Origin: Comamonas sp. NLF-1-9
GTDB lineage: Bacteria; Pseudomonadota; Gammaproteobacteria; Burkholderiales; Burkholderiaceae_C
Assembly: GCF_019195435.1 (NCBI RefSeq)
Contig: NZ_CP078069.1
Span: forward strand, 2,356,001 to 2,420,000
Reading direction: 5' to 3'
Length of the DNA: 64,000 nt
Shown: one piece after another, positions 8,999 through 18,241 of the stretch
How positions within the stretch are numbered: the stretch's first letter is position 1
How the letters are laid out: each line of letters opens with the position of its first letter
Notes under the pieces: generated by a model
Told to the model about the DNA's origin: nothing
Databases searched by the model: none
Seen by the model: only the letters and a program-made list of their open reading frames with translations
Position numbers and translations under genes: made by a program

Positions 8999-9709
8999 TC
9001 AGGGCGCGCCCGGCTGGCCGGCCAGCGCCATGGCGCGCTGCAGATCCTGCCAGGCGGCACGCTTGGCTTCGGGGCGGCGCAGCAGGTAGGCCGGCGCATA
9101 GCTGACCAGGGCCGGCGTGCCATCGGCCAGGCGGTGGGCGCGCTCGCGCAGGCTTTGCAGCGGCTCGGTGCTGCCGAGCACGCACGAGGCCGCGCTCGGC
9201 CCCAGCGCCAGCACGATGGCCGGGCGCAGCGTCTGCAGCAGCTGCGCAAGCTCGCTGCCCGCATCCGCGCCCATTTGCGCCCGGCGCACCGTGGCAACGT
9301 GGACGCCGCCGTAGTCCTTGAGCCCCATGGCGGCCAGCATCTTGTGCAGCAGCGCCCCGTCCTCGCCGCTGCCCGGGCTCTCGGGCGTGGTGCAGTCCAG
9401 CGCAATCAGCCAGTTCGGCCCCTGCGTCGCCCTGGCGGCCTGCGGGTACAGCGGCTGCGCCGGGCCGAGCTGCCAGCCGGGCGCGGCGGCGGGCGCTGGT
9501 GCCGGCGCGCTGGCTGCGGCCGGGCGCCGCATCGGCGCGTCGCCGGCCGCAGGCGCCGCATGCGGGTCAGCGGCCGCAGGCGCACGCGCGGGCGCCCCGG
9601 CCGGCGCGGCAGCGGGCGCGGGTGCCTCGCCCGAGTCTTGCGGCGGCGGCAGCCACACCCGTATGCCCATTTCGGCCAGCATCGCGCGCTGGCGGGTATC
9701 TAGCGTCAT
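8999..9709 (-). CDS. Uracil-DNA-glycosylase-like protein with degenerate active site
   Basis: 236 residues, third gene of the tsaB-rimI operon; its ATG overlaps the rimI stop (ATGA). The N-terminal third is an Ala/Pro-rich, low-complexity linker (about 30-90). The C-terminal half resembles the family 4/5 UDG fold, with ALGPSAASCVLG, a LREHRH-like helix (LRERAH), and VSYAPAYLLRRPEAKRAAWQDLQ, matching the usual xHPAYLLRxPxxKxxxWxDL. The catalytic GEAPG-type motif and the iron-sulfur cysteines of family 4 enzymes are not visible, and the usual His of the HPAYL motif reads Ala. It may be an inactive or divergent glycosylase with a structural or binding role. Confidence 0.65.
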   Translation of the reverse strand: MTLDTRQRAMLAEMGIRVWLPPPQDSGEAPAPAAAPAGAPARAPAAADPHAAPAAGDAPMRRPAAASAPAPAPAAAPGWQLGPAQPLYPQAARATQGPNWLIALDCTTPESPGSGEDGALLHKMLAAMGLKDYGGVHVATVRRAQMGADAGSELAQLLQTLRPAIVLALGPSAASCVLGSTEPLQSLRERAHRLADGTPALVSYAPAYLLRRPEAKRAAWQDLQRAMALAGQPGAP

Positions 9710-10158
9710 AGCGTCAGGCACATTACCACCGCATCCTCGCGCTGTCCCGCCCCGGCCGGGTAGTAGTTGCGCCGCAGCCCCACGCCGTGAAAGCCGCAGG
9801 CCGCATAGACGGCGCGCGCGCGGGCGTTGCCCACGCGCACCTCCAGCCACAGGGTTTGCGCGCCGCACCCGCGCGCCCACAGGCCCAGGGCCTGCAGCAT
9901 CAGCCGGGCGCAGCCCTGGCCCCGGCAGGCGGGCGCGACGGTGATGTTGAGCAGGTGCGCCTCCTGCACGCCCATCATGGCGATGAAGTAGCCCAGCATC
10001 TGTTGCCCGGCCATCAAGGCCTGGCAGTGGTAGCCGGCGTTGATCGAGTCGAGAAAGTTGCCGCGCGTCCAGGGCTGGGCGTAGGCCTCGCCTTCGATGG
10101 CCATCAGCGCGTCCAGGTGCGCCAGCGTCAGCGGCTCGAGCCGTGCCGGCGCGCTCAT
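9706..10158 (-). CDS. rimI: RimI, ribosomal protein S18 N-alanine acetyltransferase
   Basis: A 150-residue GNAT acetyltransferase. The acetyl-CoA-binding motif A is clear (ITVAPACRGQGCARLML, about 86-104), followed by the LEVRVGNARARAVYAACGF stretch typical of RimI. Overlaps of 4 bp with both tsaB upstream and the UDG-like gene downstream indicate a tightly coupled three-gene operon. In E. coli RimI acetylates the N-terminal alanine of ribosomal protein S18. Confidence 0.93.
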   Translation of the reverse strand: MSAPARLEPLTLAHLDALMAIEGEAYAQPWTRGNFLDSINAGYHCQALMAGQQMLGYFIAMMGVQEAHLLNITVAPACRGQGCARLMLQALGLWARGCGAQTLWLEVRVGNARARAVYAACGFHGVGLRRNYYPAGAGQREDAVVMCLTL

Positions 10159-10862
10159 GCGCTGCGCGCGGCCTGCGCGGCGGCGGCGCGCTCGGCGCTG
10201 GTCTGCGCTACCTTGTCGCGCACATACAGCGGCAAGGCCTGCTGCGCCGCCACCGCCCGCCCCTGACGCAGCAGCGCCGGCGCCAGCGCCAGCAACGCGC
10301 GTGCCGTGGGCAGCGCCGCTACGTCGGGGCTACCCGCGGCCAAGGCCTGCCCGTGGACTGGCCGGGCGTTGCCCGCGCTCGCCCAGCCCTCGGGCACGCG
10401 CACCTGCTGCGGCGCGAGCAGTTGCGCCGCCTCGGCCTCGTGCCAGCAGTTCGCCTCGGCCAGCCACACGTAGGCGCCCGCATAGACCTCGCCCATGCGT
10501 GCGTCGAGCAGCGCCAGCACGCGGCCACAGCCGTGGGCGATGCGCGCCTGCTCGGCCACCGCCATCAGCGTGGGCACGGGCAGCAGTGGCAGGCCTGCGC
10601 CGCCGCGCGCGCCGAAGGCCAGGCCCTGGGCGACGGCGCAGGCCGTGCGCAAGCCGGTGAATGAGCCCGGCCCCTGGCCAAAGGCGATGGCGTCGAGCTG
10701 CGCGAGCTTCAGGCCCGCCTGCGCGAGCAGCGCGCGAACGGCGGGAATCAGCGTGTGCGAAGCCTGGGCGCCGCCCGCGCCCTCGTGCAGCCAGACGCGC
10801 TCGCCCGCCTGCACGGCCACGGACAGGGTCTCGGTGCTGGTGTCAAACGCAAGCAGTTGCAT
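10155..10862 (-). CDS. tsaB: TsaB, tRNA threonylcarbamoyladenosine (t6A37) biosynthesis protein
   Basis: 235 residues with the ASKHA-fold signatures of TsaB: MQLLAFDTSTETLSVAV at the N-terminus and FGQGPGSFTGLRTACAVAQGLAFG in the middle. It is the scaffold partner of TsaD in t6A modification of ANN-decoding tRNAs and is normally essential. It heads the operon with rimI and the UDG-like gene. An 88-bp gap separates it from the divergent dacB gene. Confidence 0.94.
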   Translation of the reverse strand: MQLLAFDTSTETLSVAVQAGERVWLHEGAGGAQASHTLIPAVRALLAQAGLKLAQLDAIAFGQGPGSFTGLRTACAVAQGLAFGARGGAGLPLLPVPTLMAVAEQARIAHGCGRVLALLDARMGEVYAGAYVWLAEANCWHEAEAAQLLAPQQVRVPEGWASAGNARPVHGQALAAGSPDVAALPTARALLALAPALLRQGRAVAAQQALPLYVRDKVAQTSAERAAAAQAARSA

Positions 10863-10950
10863 GGTGCGCCGATTATCCGGTCAGCCCCGCGCCGGGCGCC
10901 GGCGCACGGGCTGCGCGGCGATGGGCGGGCGCTTCCTTACACTTGCGGTC

Positions 10951-12417
10951 ATGTCCTGGCTTCCGTCTCTTTTGCGCCGACTGCGCCCGGCGCTGCTCGC
11001 AAGCTTCCTCGTGGGCGGCGCGGTTTTGGCGGCCACGCCCGCCCCGGCCGAGCCGGTGCACGCCGGCGCACAGGCCGCCTTGCCCGCGCCGGTGCTCGCG
11101 GCGCTGCAGCGCGCCAAGGTCGCGCCCGAGGCGCTGTCCGCGGTGGTGCTGCCGGTGCAGGGCGAGAGCGCGCGCCTGCTCTGGCAGGGCGAGCTGCTGC
11201 GCAACCCCGCTTCCGTGATGAAGCTGGTGACCACGTATGCCGCGCTGGAGCTGCTCGGCCCGGCCTACACCTGGCAGACGCCGGTCTATGTCGACGGCCA
11301 GGTGCAGGGCGAGACGCTCAAGGGCTCGGTCTACATCCAGGGCCGGGGCGACCCCAAGCTGGTGGTCGAGCGCGTCTGGCTGCTGCTGCGCCGTCTGCAG
11401 GCCCAGGGCATACGCAATATCGACGGCGACATCGTGCTCGACCGCAGCGCCTTCGTGCTCGAGCAGCACGACGCCGGCGAGTTCGACGGCGAACCCTGGC
11501 GCCCCTACAACGTGGCGCCCGACGCGCTGCTGGTGAACTTCAATGCGCTGACGCTGGACTTCATTCCCGACCTGGCCGCGGGCGTGGCGCGCATAGGCCA
11601 CGAGCCGCCGCTGGCGGGCATGGAGATTGCGCAGACGGTGCCGCTGGCCGCGCCGGGCAGCGCCTGCGGCGACTGGCGCGCGCAACTGCAGGCCGACTTT
11701 GCGCTGCCCGGGCGCATCACGCTGGCGGGCAGCTACCCCGCGGCCTGCGGCGAGCGCCTGTGGTCGGTGGCGCCGGCGGACCCGGCGAGCTTTGGCGCCC
11801 GCGCCATCGCCGGCATGTGGCGGGCGCTCGGGGGCACGCTCAGCGGCATGGTGTTGCAGGGCAGCGTGCCAGCCGGGCTGCAGCCGGCCTTTGTCAGCAC
11901 CTCGCCCGCGCTCTCCGAGATCGTGCGCGACATCAACAAGTACAGCAACAACGTGATGGCGCGCCAGTTGCTGCTGAGCCTGGCGCTGGAGCAGGGCGGC
12001 AGCGGCACGCTGCAGGCGGCGCAGACCGTGCTGGGCCAGTGGTGGAGCGGGCACGGCGGGCGGGCGCAGGATCTGGTGCTGGACAACGGCGCCGGCCTGA
12101 GCCGCGAAGGCCGCATCAGCGCCCTGGCCCTGGCGCGCCTGCTGCAGCAGGCCTGGGCCTCGCCGGTGATGCCCGAGCTGCTCGCCTCGCTGCCGATCAC
12201 CGGGGTGGACGGCACGCTGCGCCGGCGCAAGGGCCTGGCGCAGGGCGCGGGTCATCTGAAGACCGGCAGTCTGCGCGACGTCGCCGCCATCGCCGGCTAC
12301 ACCCAGGGCAAAAGCGGGCGCCGCTACGTGCTCGTGGCCATCGTCAACCACGCCAACGCGCTCGCCGCACGCCCGGCGCTGGACGCGCTGGTGGACTGGG
12401 TCTGGGCCGAGCGCTGA
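10951..12417 (+). CDS. dacB: D-alanyl-D-alanine carboxypeptidase/endopeptidase, PBP4 type
   Basis: 488-residue periplasmic peptidase S13 (PBP4/DacB). A signal peptide covers about residues 1-34. The three penicillin-binding motifs are present: SxxK as SVMK with Ser88 and Lys91, SxN as YSNNVMARQ, and KTG as HLKTGSLRD. It trims D-Ala and cuts DD-crosslinks in peptidoglycan. Start chosen at ATG 10951, which directly precedes the basic/hydrophobic leader; longer upstream readings would cover tsaB. A TACACT at about 10938 could be a -10 element, giving a very short leader. Confidence 0.92.
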   Translation: MSWLPSLLRRLRPALLASFLVGGAVLAATPAPAEPVHAGAQAALPAPVLAALQRAKVAPEALSAVVLPVQGESARLLWQGELLRNPASVMKLVTTYAALELLGPAYTWQTPVYVDGQVQGETLKGSVYIQGRGDPKLVVERVWLLLRRLQAQGIRNIDGDIVLDRSAFVLEQHDAGEFDGEPWRPYNVAPDALLVNFNALTLDFIPDLAAGVARIGHEPPLAGMEIAQTVPLAAPGSACGDWRAQLQADFALPGRITLAGSYPAACGERLWSVAPADPASFGARAIAGMWRALGGTLSGMVLQGSVPAGLQPAFVSTSPALSEIVRDINKYSNNVMARQLLLSLALEQGGSGTLQAAQTVLGQWWSGHGGRAQDLVLDNGAGLSREGRISALALARLLQQAWASPVMPELLASLPITGVDGTLRRRKGLAQGAGHLKTGSLRDVAAIAGYTQGKSGRRYVLVAIVNHANALAARPALDALVDWVWAER

Positions 12418-12561
12418 GCGCCGCTGCTGCGCCGCTGTAGGCGTCCGGCAGGCATTGCTGCACAATACGGCGCCAGAACAAGACAAGACGAGCCTTGGGC
12501 CCAGCCCATGCGCCGCGCGTATGCCCGCCACGACGGCCCGCGCAAAGGAGACACGGCGTCG

Positions 12562-13554
12562 ATGCAACCATTGCTGCAAAACCTGGCCGAGATGACCACG
12601 CATCGGGACCATCTGCGGCTGGAAGTCTCGGTTCTTTCGACCATTTTCTCGCTCGGGCGCATGCTGCAGGTGCGCTCGCTCGAACTGTTTTCGCTGGCCG
12701 GTGCGCTGCGCGTGCGCCCGCGCTGCTGGAGCGAGGACGGGCGCATCGTCTGCAGCCCGCACGAGGCGGCCGACGATCCCGGCGCCCTGGAGCTCGAACA
12801 AATGCCCGAGCTTGACCAGTGCATCCGCGAGCGCGGTGCCTCGGCCGAGCGCAGCATGAACGGGGAGCACGTGCTGTGGCTGCCCGTTTGGCTCGGCGAC
12901 CATGTCGCGACCTGCCTGGAGGTGACGCGCTCGCGGAGAATCACCCAGCACCAGCGCGAGGTGATCACCGGCGTGTTTCTGGTCTACCAGAACTACCAGA
13001 GCCTGCTGGACTACAGCGAGCGCGACGCGCTCACCGGCCTGCTCAACCGCAAGACCTTCGACGAGCAGTTCGCCCGCTACAGCGAATTGCCCGGCGGCGA
13101 CAAGGAAAGCGGCCAGTGGCTGGCGGTGATAGACATCGACCACTTCAAGCTGGTCAACGACCGCTTCGGGCACCTCTATGGCGACGAGGTGCTGATCCTG
13201 CTGGCCAACCGCCTGCGCGCGCAGTTTCGCAGTCAGGACCGCATCTTTCGCTTTGGCGGCGAAGAGTTCGTGGTGCTGCTGCGCTCCATCAGCCTGGAGC
13301 ATGCGCGCGCCGCGCTCGAGCGCCTGCGCGCGGCGATCGAGGCGCATGAATTTCCGCAGATCGGCCACATCACGATCAGCATAGGTTTTGCAGCAGCCAC
13401 GCTGGACACGCCGGTGGAGATCATCGGCCGCGCCGACCAGGCGCTCTACCACGCCAAGGAGCACGGGCGCAATCAGGTACGCTTCTACGACGACCTGGTG
13501 GCCAGCGGCGAACTGCAAAGCAAGGTGGCGCACAGCGACATCGAGCTTTTCTGA
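12562..13554 (+). CDS. GGDEF-domain diguanylate cyclase
   Basis: 330 residues. An N-terminal sensor-like region of about 150 residues is not recognised in detail (GAF-like at most). A C-terminal GGDEF domain starts at DALTGLLNRKTFDEQF and carries the active-site loop as FGGEEF. The inhibitory I-site RSQD lies exactly five residues upstream, so an active, c-di-GMP-feedback-controlled enzyme is likely. The substrate-binding IDIDHFKLVNDRFGH is intact. AAGGAG at 12545-12550 supports ATG 12562; an earlier in-frame ATG at 12508 is less likely. No EAL domain. The N-terminal input signal is unknown. Confidence 0.9.
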   Translation: MQPLLQNLAEMTTHRDHLRLEVSVLSTIFSLGRMLQVRSLELFSLAGALRVRPRCWSEDGRIVCSPHEAADDPGALELEQMPELDQCIRERGASAERSMNGEHVLWLPVWLGDHVATCLEVTRSRRITQHQREVITGVFLVYQNYQSLLDYSERDALTGLLNRKTFDEQFARYSELPGGDKESGQWLAVIDIDHFKLVNDRFGHLYGDEVLILLANRLRAQFRSQDRIFRFGGEEFVVLLRSISLEHARAALERLRAAIEAHEFPQIGHITISIGFAAATLDTPVEIIGRADQALYHAKEHGRNQVRFYDDLVASGELQSKVAHSDIELF

Positions 13555-13603
13555 GAGCCCGGCCGGGCCGGCAAACCCCCAAATGCACACAAGGAGAACA
13601 CGC

Positions 13604-14716
13604 ATGCGACGCAAGATGCACTGGATCGTGGTGGTGGCGACCGCCGCCCTGATGGCCGCCTGTGGCGGCGGCAGTTCCGAGCCCGAGTTCGGCGCCGTCA
13701 AGGTCGCGGGCGACAGCCTGGCCGACAGCGGCACCTTCGGCCTGAAGTTCACGGTGCAGGGCAGCAAGCCGGTGGGCGCGGGCGCCACGCCGATCTGGCC
13801 CGAGCTCGTGGCCGCAGACTACGACATCGGCCTGTGCCCGCACTACCTCGCCAGTGGTGCCAATACCTTCAGCGTCAACGCCGGCTGCAGCAACTACGCG
13901 ATCGGCGGCGGGCGCATCAACAACCTGAACGCGCCGAACTCGCCGGTGTCCATCACCCAGCAGCTCAAGGCGCTGGGCAGCGCGGGCTTCGGCCAGCGCG
14001 ACCTGGTGCTGATCGACGGCGGCGGCAACGACGTGGCCGACCTGATCAAGGCCTATCTGGCCGCATCGAGCGACCGCGGCGCCAGCCTGGCCGCGATGCT
14101 CTCGACGGTGCTCGACGAGGCCACGGTGCAGGCCTTGCTGTCGCAGGGCCAGAGCGGCATGGCGCAGGCGGGCGGCGCCTACATGCAGGCGCTGGCCAGC
14201 CAGTTTGCCGGCACCATCCAGACCCAGGTGCTGGACAAGGGCGCCAAGCGCGTCGTCGTGCTGAACATGCCCGACGTCACGCTGACGCCGCAATTCGGCT
14301 TCGTGCTCGCCGCGGTGGCGCAGAGCCAGGGGCCGCAGGCGGCCGAGCAATTGCGCCAGCTCTTCGGCAACTGGGTGCAGGCCTTCAATGCGACGCTCGC
14401 CGCGCGCTTCAAGGACAGCAAGACGGTGGCGATCGCCGACTTTGATGCGCGGCTCAAGGCCCTGGTGGCGCAGCCGGCGAAGTACCAGTTGAGCAATACG
14501 CGCACCCCCGCCTGCCCGGTGGTCGGCCAGGACGGCTCCGGCCTGCCGAGCTACGACTTCCCGAGCTGTACCGCCGACGCGCTGTCCCGGCAGACCCCGC
14601 CGCCCGGCGCAAGCGGCGCCGACTGGTGGCAGGGCTATCTGTTTTCCGACTCCTTCCATCCGACGCCGCGCGGTCATCGCATCCTGGCCGACCTGGTGCG
14701 CGAGGCGCTACGCTAA
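13604..14716 (+). CDS. SGNH/GDSL-family lipoprotein hydrolase
   Basis: 370 residues, exported with a lipobox LMAAC (acylated Cys20 predicted). The SGNH blocks are visible: GDSLADSG with the nucleophile Ser, the Gly/Asn block NYAIGGGRINN, GGGND with the conserved Asn, and the C-terminal DSFHPTPRGH with the catalytic Asp and His. The fold fits an esterase/lipase or acetyl-esterase attached to the outer membrane; the substrate cannot be inferred. AAGGAG at 13591-13596 supports ATG 13604. Confidence 0.88.
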   Translation: MRRKMHWIVVVATAALMAACGGGSSEPEFGAVKVAGDSLADSGTFGLKFTVQGSKPVGAGATPIWPELVAADYDIGLCPHYLASGANTFSVNAGCSNYAIGGGRINNLNAPNSPVSITQQLKALGSAGFGQRDLVLIDGGGNDVADLIKAYLAASSDRGASLAAMLSTVLDEATVQALLSQGQSGMAQAGGAYMQALASQFAGTIQTQVLDKGAKRVVVLNMPDVTLTPQFGFVLAAVAQSQGPQAAEQLRQLFGNWVQAFNATLAARFKDSKTVAIADFDARLKALVAQPAKYQLSNTRTPACPVVGQDGSGLPSYDFPSCTADALSRQTPPPGASGADWWQGYLFSDSFHPTPRGHRILADLVREALR

Positions 14717-14731
14717 AGCGCCACGCTCAAA

Positions 14732-14770
14732 GGCGCGCGGCGCGCGGCCCTTGCGCCGCGAGCGCGCGCC
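14732..14770. terminator. GC-rich hairpin after the SGNH gene
   Basis: An 8-bp perfect stem GGCGCGCG (14732-14739) / CGCGCGCC (14763-14770) with further pairing inside lies 15 bp after the stop. No T-run follows, so intrinsic termination is uncertain. Confidence 0.35.
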
Positions 14771-14785
14771 AGGACTAGGGCTGCC

Positions 14786-15766
14786 ATGGCCGGCGCCAGT
14801 CTGTTCGCACTGCTCGACGACATCGCGACGCTGCTCGACGACATCGGCGCGATGGCGCAGTTGGCCGCACGCAAGAGCGCGGTCATGGCCGACGACGTGG
14901 CGGTGCTCACCAAGGCGGCGGCGCAGAAGACGACCGGCGTGCTCGGCGACGACCTGGCGCTCAGCGCCGAGCAGGTCAACGGCGTGCGCGCCGAGCGCGA
15001 GCTACCGGTGGTCTGGGCGGTGGCCAAGGGCTCGCTGCTCAACAAGGCCATCCTGGTGCCGGCGGCGCTGCTGATCAGCGCCTGGCTGCCCTGGCTGATC
15101 ACGCCGCTGCTCATGGCCGGCGGCAGTTTCCTGTGCTTCGAAGGCATGGAAAAGCTGGCCGAAAAATGGCTGCATCCGGCGCCGCCGCACGCCGGCGAGG
15201 GCAAGGCGCAGCCTGCGCAGGCCGAGACGCCGGCCGACCCCGCAGCCTTCGAGCGCCGGCGCATACGCGGCGCGGTGCGCACCGACTTCATCCTGTCGAG
15301 CGAGATCATCATCATTGCGCTGGGCACCGTGGCCAGCGCGCCGCTCAGCGAGCAGCTGGCGGTGCTGGTGGCGATCGCGCTGCTGATGACCGTCGGCGTC
15401 TATGGCGCCGTGGGCGCGATCGTCAAGACCGACGACCTGGGCCTGTGGCTGCGGCGCAAGCCCTGGCGCGCGGCGCAAGCCCTGGGCGCTGCGCTGCTGG
15501 CGCTGGCGCCGCGCCTGCTGCGCCTGCTGACCTGGCTTGGCATGCTGGCCATGTTTCTTGTGGGCGGCAGCCTGGTCGTGCATGGCATCGCGCCGCTGAG
15601 CCAGGGCATAGAACAGGCCAGCGGGTCGCTGGCCGCGCTGCCGCTCGGCGGGCTGTGGCGGCTGCTGGCAACGGGCGCGCTGGACATGCTGGTCGGCGCG
15701 CTGGTGGGCGCGCTGGTGCTCGCCCTGGTGAGTGCGGCGCGCCGGCTGCGCCAGCGTTCTTCGTGA
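14786..15766 (+). CDS. DUF808 / YedI-family inner-membrane protein
   Basis: 326 residues matching the DUF808 family: N-terminal MAGASLFALLDDIATLLDDI, then MADDVAVLTKAAAQKTTGVLGDDLAL, then AEREL-VVWAVAKGSLLNKAIL. About six membrane segments follow. The conserved FLCFEGMEKL and RGAVRTDFILSSEIIIIALG sit at about residues 110-185. Function is not established for the family. The stop codon directly abuts a dispersed repeat copy, which separates it from the convergent glcB. Confidence 0.88.
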   Translation: MAGASLFALLDDIATLLDDIGAMAQLAARKSAVMADDVAVLTKAAAQKTTGVLGDDLALSAEQVNGVRAERELPVVWAVAKGSLLNKAILVPAALLISAWLPWLITPLLMAGGSFLCFEGMEKLAEKWLHPAPPHAGEGKAQPAQAETPADPAAFERRRIRGAVRTDFILSSEIIIIALGTVASAPLSEQLAVLVAIALLMTVGVYGAVGAIVKTDDLGLWLRRKPWRAAQALGAALLALAPRLLRLLTWLGMLAMFLVGGSLVVHGIAPLSQGIEQASGSLAALPLGGLWRLLATGALDMLVGALVGALVLALVSAARRLRQRSS

Positions 15767-15820
15767 CCAAATATGCAGCAAACGCAGACGGGATCTGCGC
15801 CAGCAGCTATGTTTATTGAC
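15767..15820. repeat. Dispersed palindromic repeat (copy b)
   Basis: Read on the bottom strand this carries ATAGCTGCTGGCGCAGA, a short loop, TCTGCGTTTGCTGCATATTT. It has the same layout as the other copies: an ATAGCTG head, a GCGC-containing inverted repeat and an ATTTGG-type tail. The centre pairs as GCAGA-cggga-TCTGC. It exactly fills the gap between the convergent DUF808 and glcB genes, where it could serve as a bidirectional transcript end. Confidence 0.75.
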
Positions 15821-15822
15821 GC

Positions 15823-18024
15823 TTACTTGCCTGCGCCCGCCTTGACCTTCTGGCGCGCCGCGTGCAAGAGTGGCTCGGTGTAGCCACTGGGCTGGGTCAA
15901 GCCCTTGAACACCAGGTCGCAGGCCGCCTGGAAGGCGATGGACTCGTCGTAGCGGTCGTGCATCTTCTGGTAGAGCGGGTCGCCGGCGTTTTGCTGGTCC
16001 ACCTTGGCCGACATGCGGGCGAAAGTGGCGCGCACCTGGCCTTCGCTCACCACGCCGTGCAGCAGCCAGTTGGCCACGTGCTGGCTGGAGATGCGCAGCG
16101 TGGCGCGGTCTTCCATCAGGCCGACGTCGTTGATGTCGGGCACCTTGGAGCAGCCCACGCCCTGGTCCACCCAGCGCACCACGTAGCCGAGGATGCCCTG
16201 GATGTTGTTGTCCAGCTCCTGCTGCTTTTCCTCGTCGCTCCAGTTGGGGTTGGCCGTGACCGGCACGGTGAGCAGGCCGGTGAGCAGGTTGTCGCGCTCG
16301 GCCTCAAGCGAGGTCTTCTCGAGCTCGCGCTGGATGGCGGCGACATCCACCTGGTGGTAGTGCAGCGCATGCAGCGTGGCCGCCGTCGGGCTGGGCACCC
16401 AGGCGGTGTTGGCACCGGCCTTGGGGTGAGCGATCTTTTGCTCGATCATGGCCTTCATCAGGTCGGGCATGGCCCACATGCCCTTGCCGATCTGGGCCTT
16501 CCCGCGCAGGCCCATGGAGAGGCCGACGAGCACGTTGTTCTTCTCGTAGGCCTGAATCCAGGCGCTGGTCTTCATGTCGCCCTTGCGGATCATGGGGCCG
16601 GCGTGCATGGAGGTGTGCATCTCGTCGCCGGTGCGGTCCAGAAAGCCGGTGTTGATGAAGGCGATGCGGCTGGGCGCGGCGGCGATGCAGGCCTTGAGGT
16701 TGACGCTGGTGCGCCGCTCCTCGTCCATGATGCCGAGCTTGACCGTGTTCTCGGGCAGGCCGAGCACCTTTTCCACGCGCGCAAACACTTCGCTCGCGAA
16801 GGCCACTTCGGCCGGGCCGTGCATCTTGGGCTTGACGATGTAGACGCTGCCGGTGCGCGAGTTGCGGATGCCGTTGTCGCCCGCCAGGCCCTTGAGGTCG
16901 TGCAGCGCGATCGTCGTCGTGACCATGGCGTCGAGAATGCCCTCGGGGATCTCGCGGCCCTCGTCGCCCCAGAGGATGGCCGGGTTGGTCATCAAATGCC
17001 CGACGTTGCGCACGAACAGCAGCGAGCGCCCGGGCAGCACCACCTGCTTGCCGTCCGCGCCGGTGTAGCAGCGGTCCGGGTTCAGGCCGCGGGTGATGCT
17101 CTTGCCGCCCTTGTCGAAGGTCTCGGTGAGCGAGCCGCGCAGAATGCCCAGCCAGTTGCGATAGCCAAGCACCTTGTCTTCGGCGTCCACCGCGGCGATC
17201 GAGTCTTCCAGGTCGAGAATGGTCGAGAGCGCGGCCTCCACCACCACGTCGGCCACGCCGGCCGCGTCGTCCTTGCCTATGGGCGTGGCGCGGTCGATGC
17301 GGATGTCCACATGGATGCCGTTGTTCACCAGCAGCACCGCAGACGGCTGCGCCGCCTCGCCCTGGTAGCCGACGAACTGCGCCGGGTTCTTCAGCCCGGT
17401 GCTGCCGCTTGCCAAGCGCACCACCAGCTTGCCGCCTTCGACCGCATAGCCGCTCGCGTCCTTGTGCGAACCGTTTGCCAGCGGCGCGGCCTGGTCGAGA
17501 AAGTCGCGCGCATAGGCGATCACCCTGGCGCCGCGCACCGGGTTGTAGCCCTTGCCCTTGTCGGCGCCGCCGTCTTCGGCGATCACGTCGGTGCCGTAGA
17601 GCGCGTCGTACAGGCTGCCCCAGCGCGCATTGGCGGCGTTCAGCGCATAGCGGGCGTTGAGGATGGGCACCACGAGCTGCGGCCCCGCCTGGATCGCCAG
17701 CTCGGCATCGACGTGCTCGGTCGTGGCCTGCACGCCCTCGGGCGGCGCCACCAGATAGCCTATGGTCTCCAGAAACTTGCGGTAGGCCGCCATGTCGCGG
17801 ATCGGACCGGGGTTGGCCTTGTGCCAGGTGTCGAGCTCGGATTGCAGGCGCTCGCGCTCGGCCAGCAGCGCGGCGTTCTTGGGCGCAAGATCGGCCACCA
17901 GCGCGTCAAAGCCGGCCCAGAAGGCCTCTTGCGTGACGCCGGTGCCGGGCAGCACCTCGGCGTTGATGAACTGATGGAGCTCGTCGGCCACCTGCAGGCC
18001 GTGGATGCGAGTGCGTGCGGTCAT
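15823..18024 (-). CDS. glcB: Malate synthase G
   Basis: Condenses glyoxylate with acetyl-CoA to malate in the glyoxylate/glycolate pathways. The 733-residue protein has the G-isoform N-terminus ([23 protein letters not shown]) and the conserved core [52 protein letters not shown] and [17 protein letters not shown]. Length agrees with the roughly 720-residue family norm. It is transcribed divergently from a LysR regulator across a 217-bp AT-rich gap, the classic arrangement for LysR control; regulation of glcB by that LysR is inference. Confidence 0.96.
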   Translation of the reverse strand: MTARTRIHGLQVADELHQFINAEVLPGTGVTQEAFWAGFDALVADLAPKNAALLAERERLQSELDTWHKANPGPIRDMAAYRKFLETIGYLVAPPEGVQATTEHVDAELAIQAGPQLVVPILNARYALNAANARWGSLYDALYGTDVIAEDGGADKGKGYNPVRGARVIAYARDFLDQAAPLANGSHKDASGYAVEGGKLVVRLASGSTGLKNPAQFVGYQGEAAQPSAVLLVNNGIHVDIRIDRATPIGKDDAAGVADVVVEAALSTILDLEDSIAAVDAEDKVLGYRNWLGILRGSLTETFDKGGKSITRGLNPDRCYTGADGKQVVLPGRSLLFVRNVGHLMTNPAILWGDEGREIPEGILDAMVTTTIALHDLKGLAGDNGIRNSRTGSVYIVKPKMHGPAEVAFASEVFARVEKVLGLPENTVKLGIMDEERRTSVNLKACIAAAPSRIAFINTGFLDRTGDEMHTSMHAGPMIRKGDMKTSAWIQAYEKNNVLVGLSMGLRGKAQIGKGMWAMPDLMKAMIEQKIAHPKAGANTAWVPSPTAATLHALHYHQVDVAAIQRELEKTSLEAERDNLLTGLLTVPVTANPNWSDEEKQQELDNNIQGILGYVVRWVDQGVGCSKVPDINDVGLMEDRATLRISSQHVANWLLHGVVSEGQVRATFARMSAKVDQQNAGDPLYQKMHDRYDESIAFQAACDLVFKGLTQPSGYTEPLLHAARQKVKAGAGK

Positions 18025-18192
18025 GTTTCACCCCCTGAAAGACGCGATACGGAATGCATTGCCTTGGCTGGCAAGGCTTGCATGCACTGTATTAGAAATA
18101 TTTGTGTGAATAAATTCAGTAAATATCCTATAACTAGTGACTTTTTAGCAAAACTCTAGACAATCCAGTCCCAAAGACTGCGCACCCTGACT
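18025..18192. promoter_or_regulatory. AT-rich divergent promoter region glcB / LysR
   Basis: The stretch at about 18085-18170 is by far the most AT-rich in this part of the window. It contains symmetrical, LysR-box-like T-N11-A elements such as ATATTTGTGTGAATAAAT at about 18098. It lies between the divergent starts of glcB and the LysR gene and probably holds both promoters and the regulator's binding sites. Exact -35/-10 elements cannot be assigned safely. Confidence 0.5.
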
Positions 18193-18240
18193 GAATTGAT
18201 AGCTGACAGCGCAGCAAGTACGGGCGCTACAGACGTTTTT
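18193..18240 (+). repeat. Dispersed palindromic repeat (copy c)
   Basis: The top strand reads GAATTGATAGCTGACAGCGC, a short loop, GGGCGCTACAGACGTTTTT. This is the same element as the other copies, with the arms AGCGC / GCGCT pairing. It ends 1 bp before the LysR start codon, displacing any recognisable Shine-Dalgarno sequence. Confidence 0.75.
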
Positions 18241-18241
18241 C

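Noticed and set aside
10873..13788. 971-codon minus-strand open frame over dacB and the diguanylate cyclase
   Set aside because: A codon-bias shadow; dacB and the GGDEF protein carry complete catalytic motifs on the plus strand.
15862..18159. 765-codon plus-strand open frame opposite malate synthase
   Set aside because: His/Gly/Val-rich antisense shadow; malate synthase G is complete on the minus strand.
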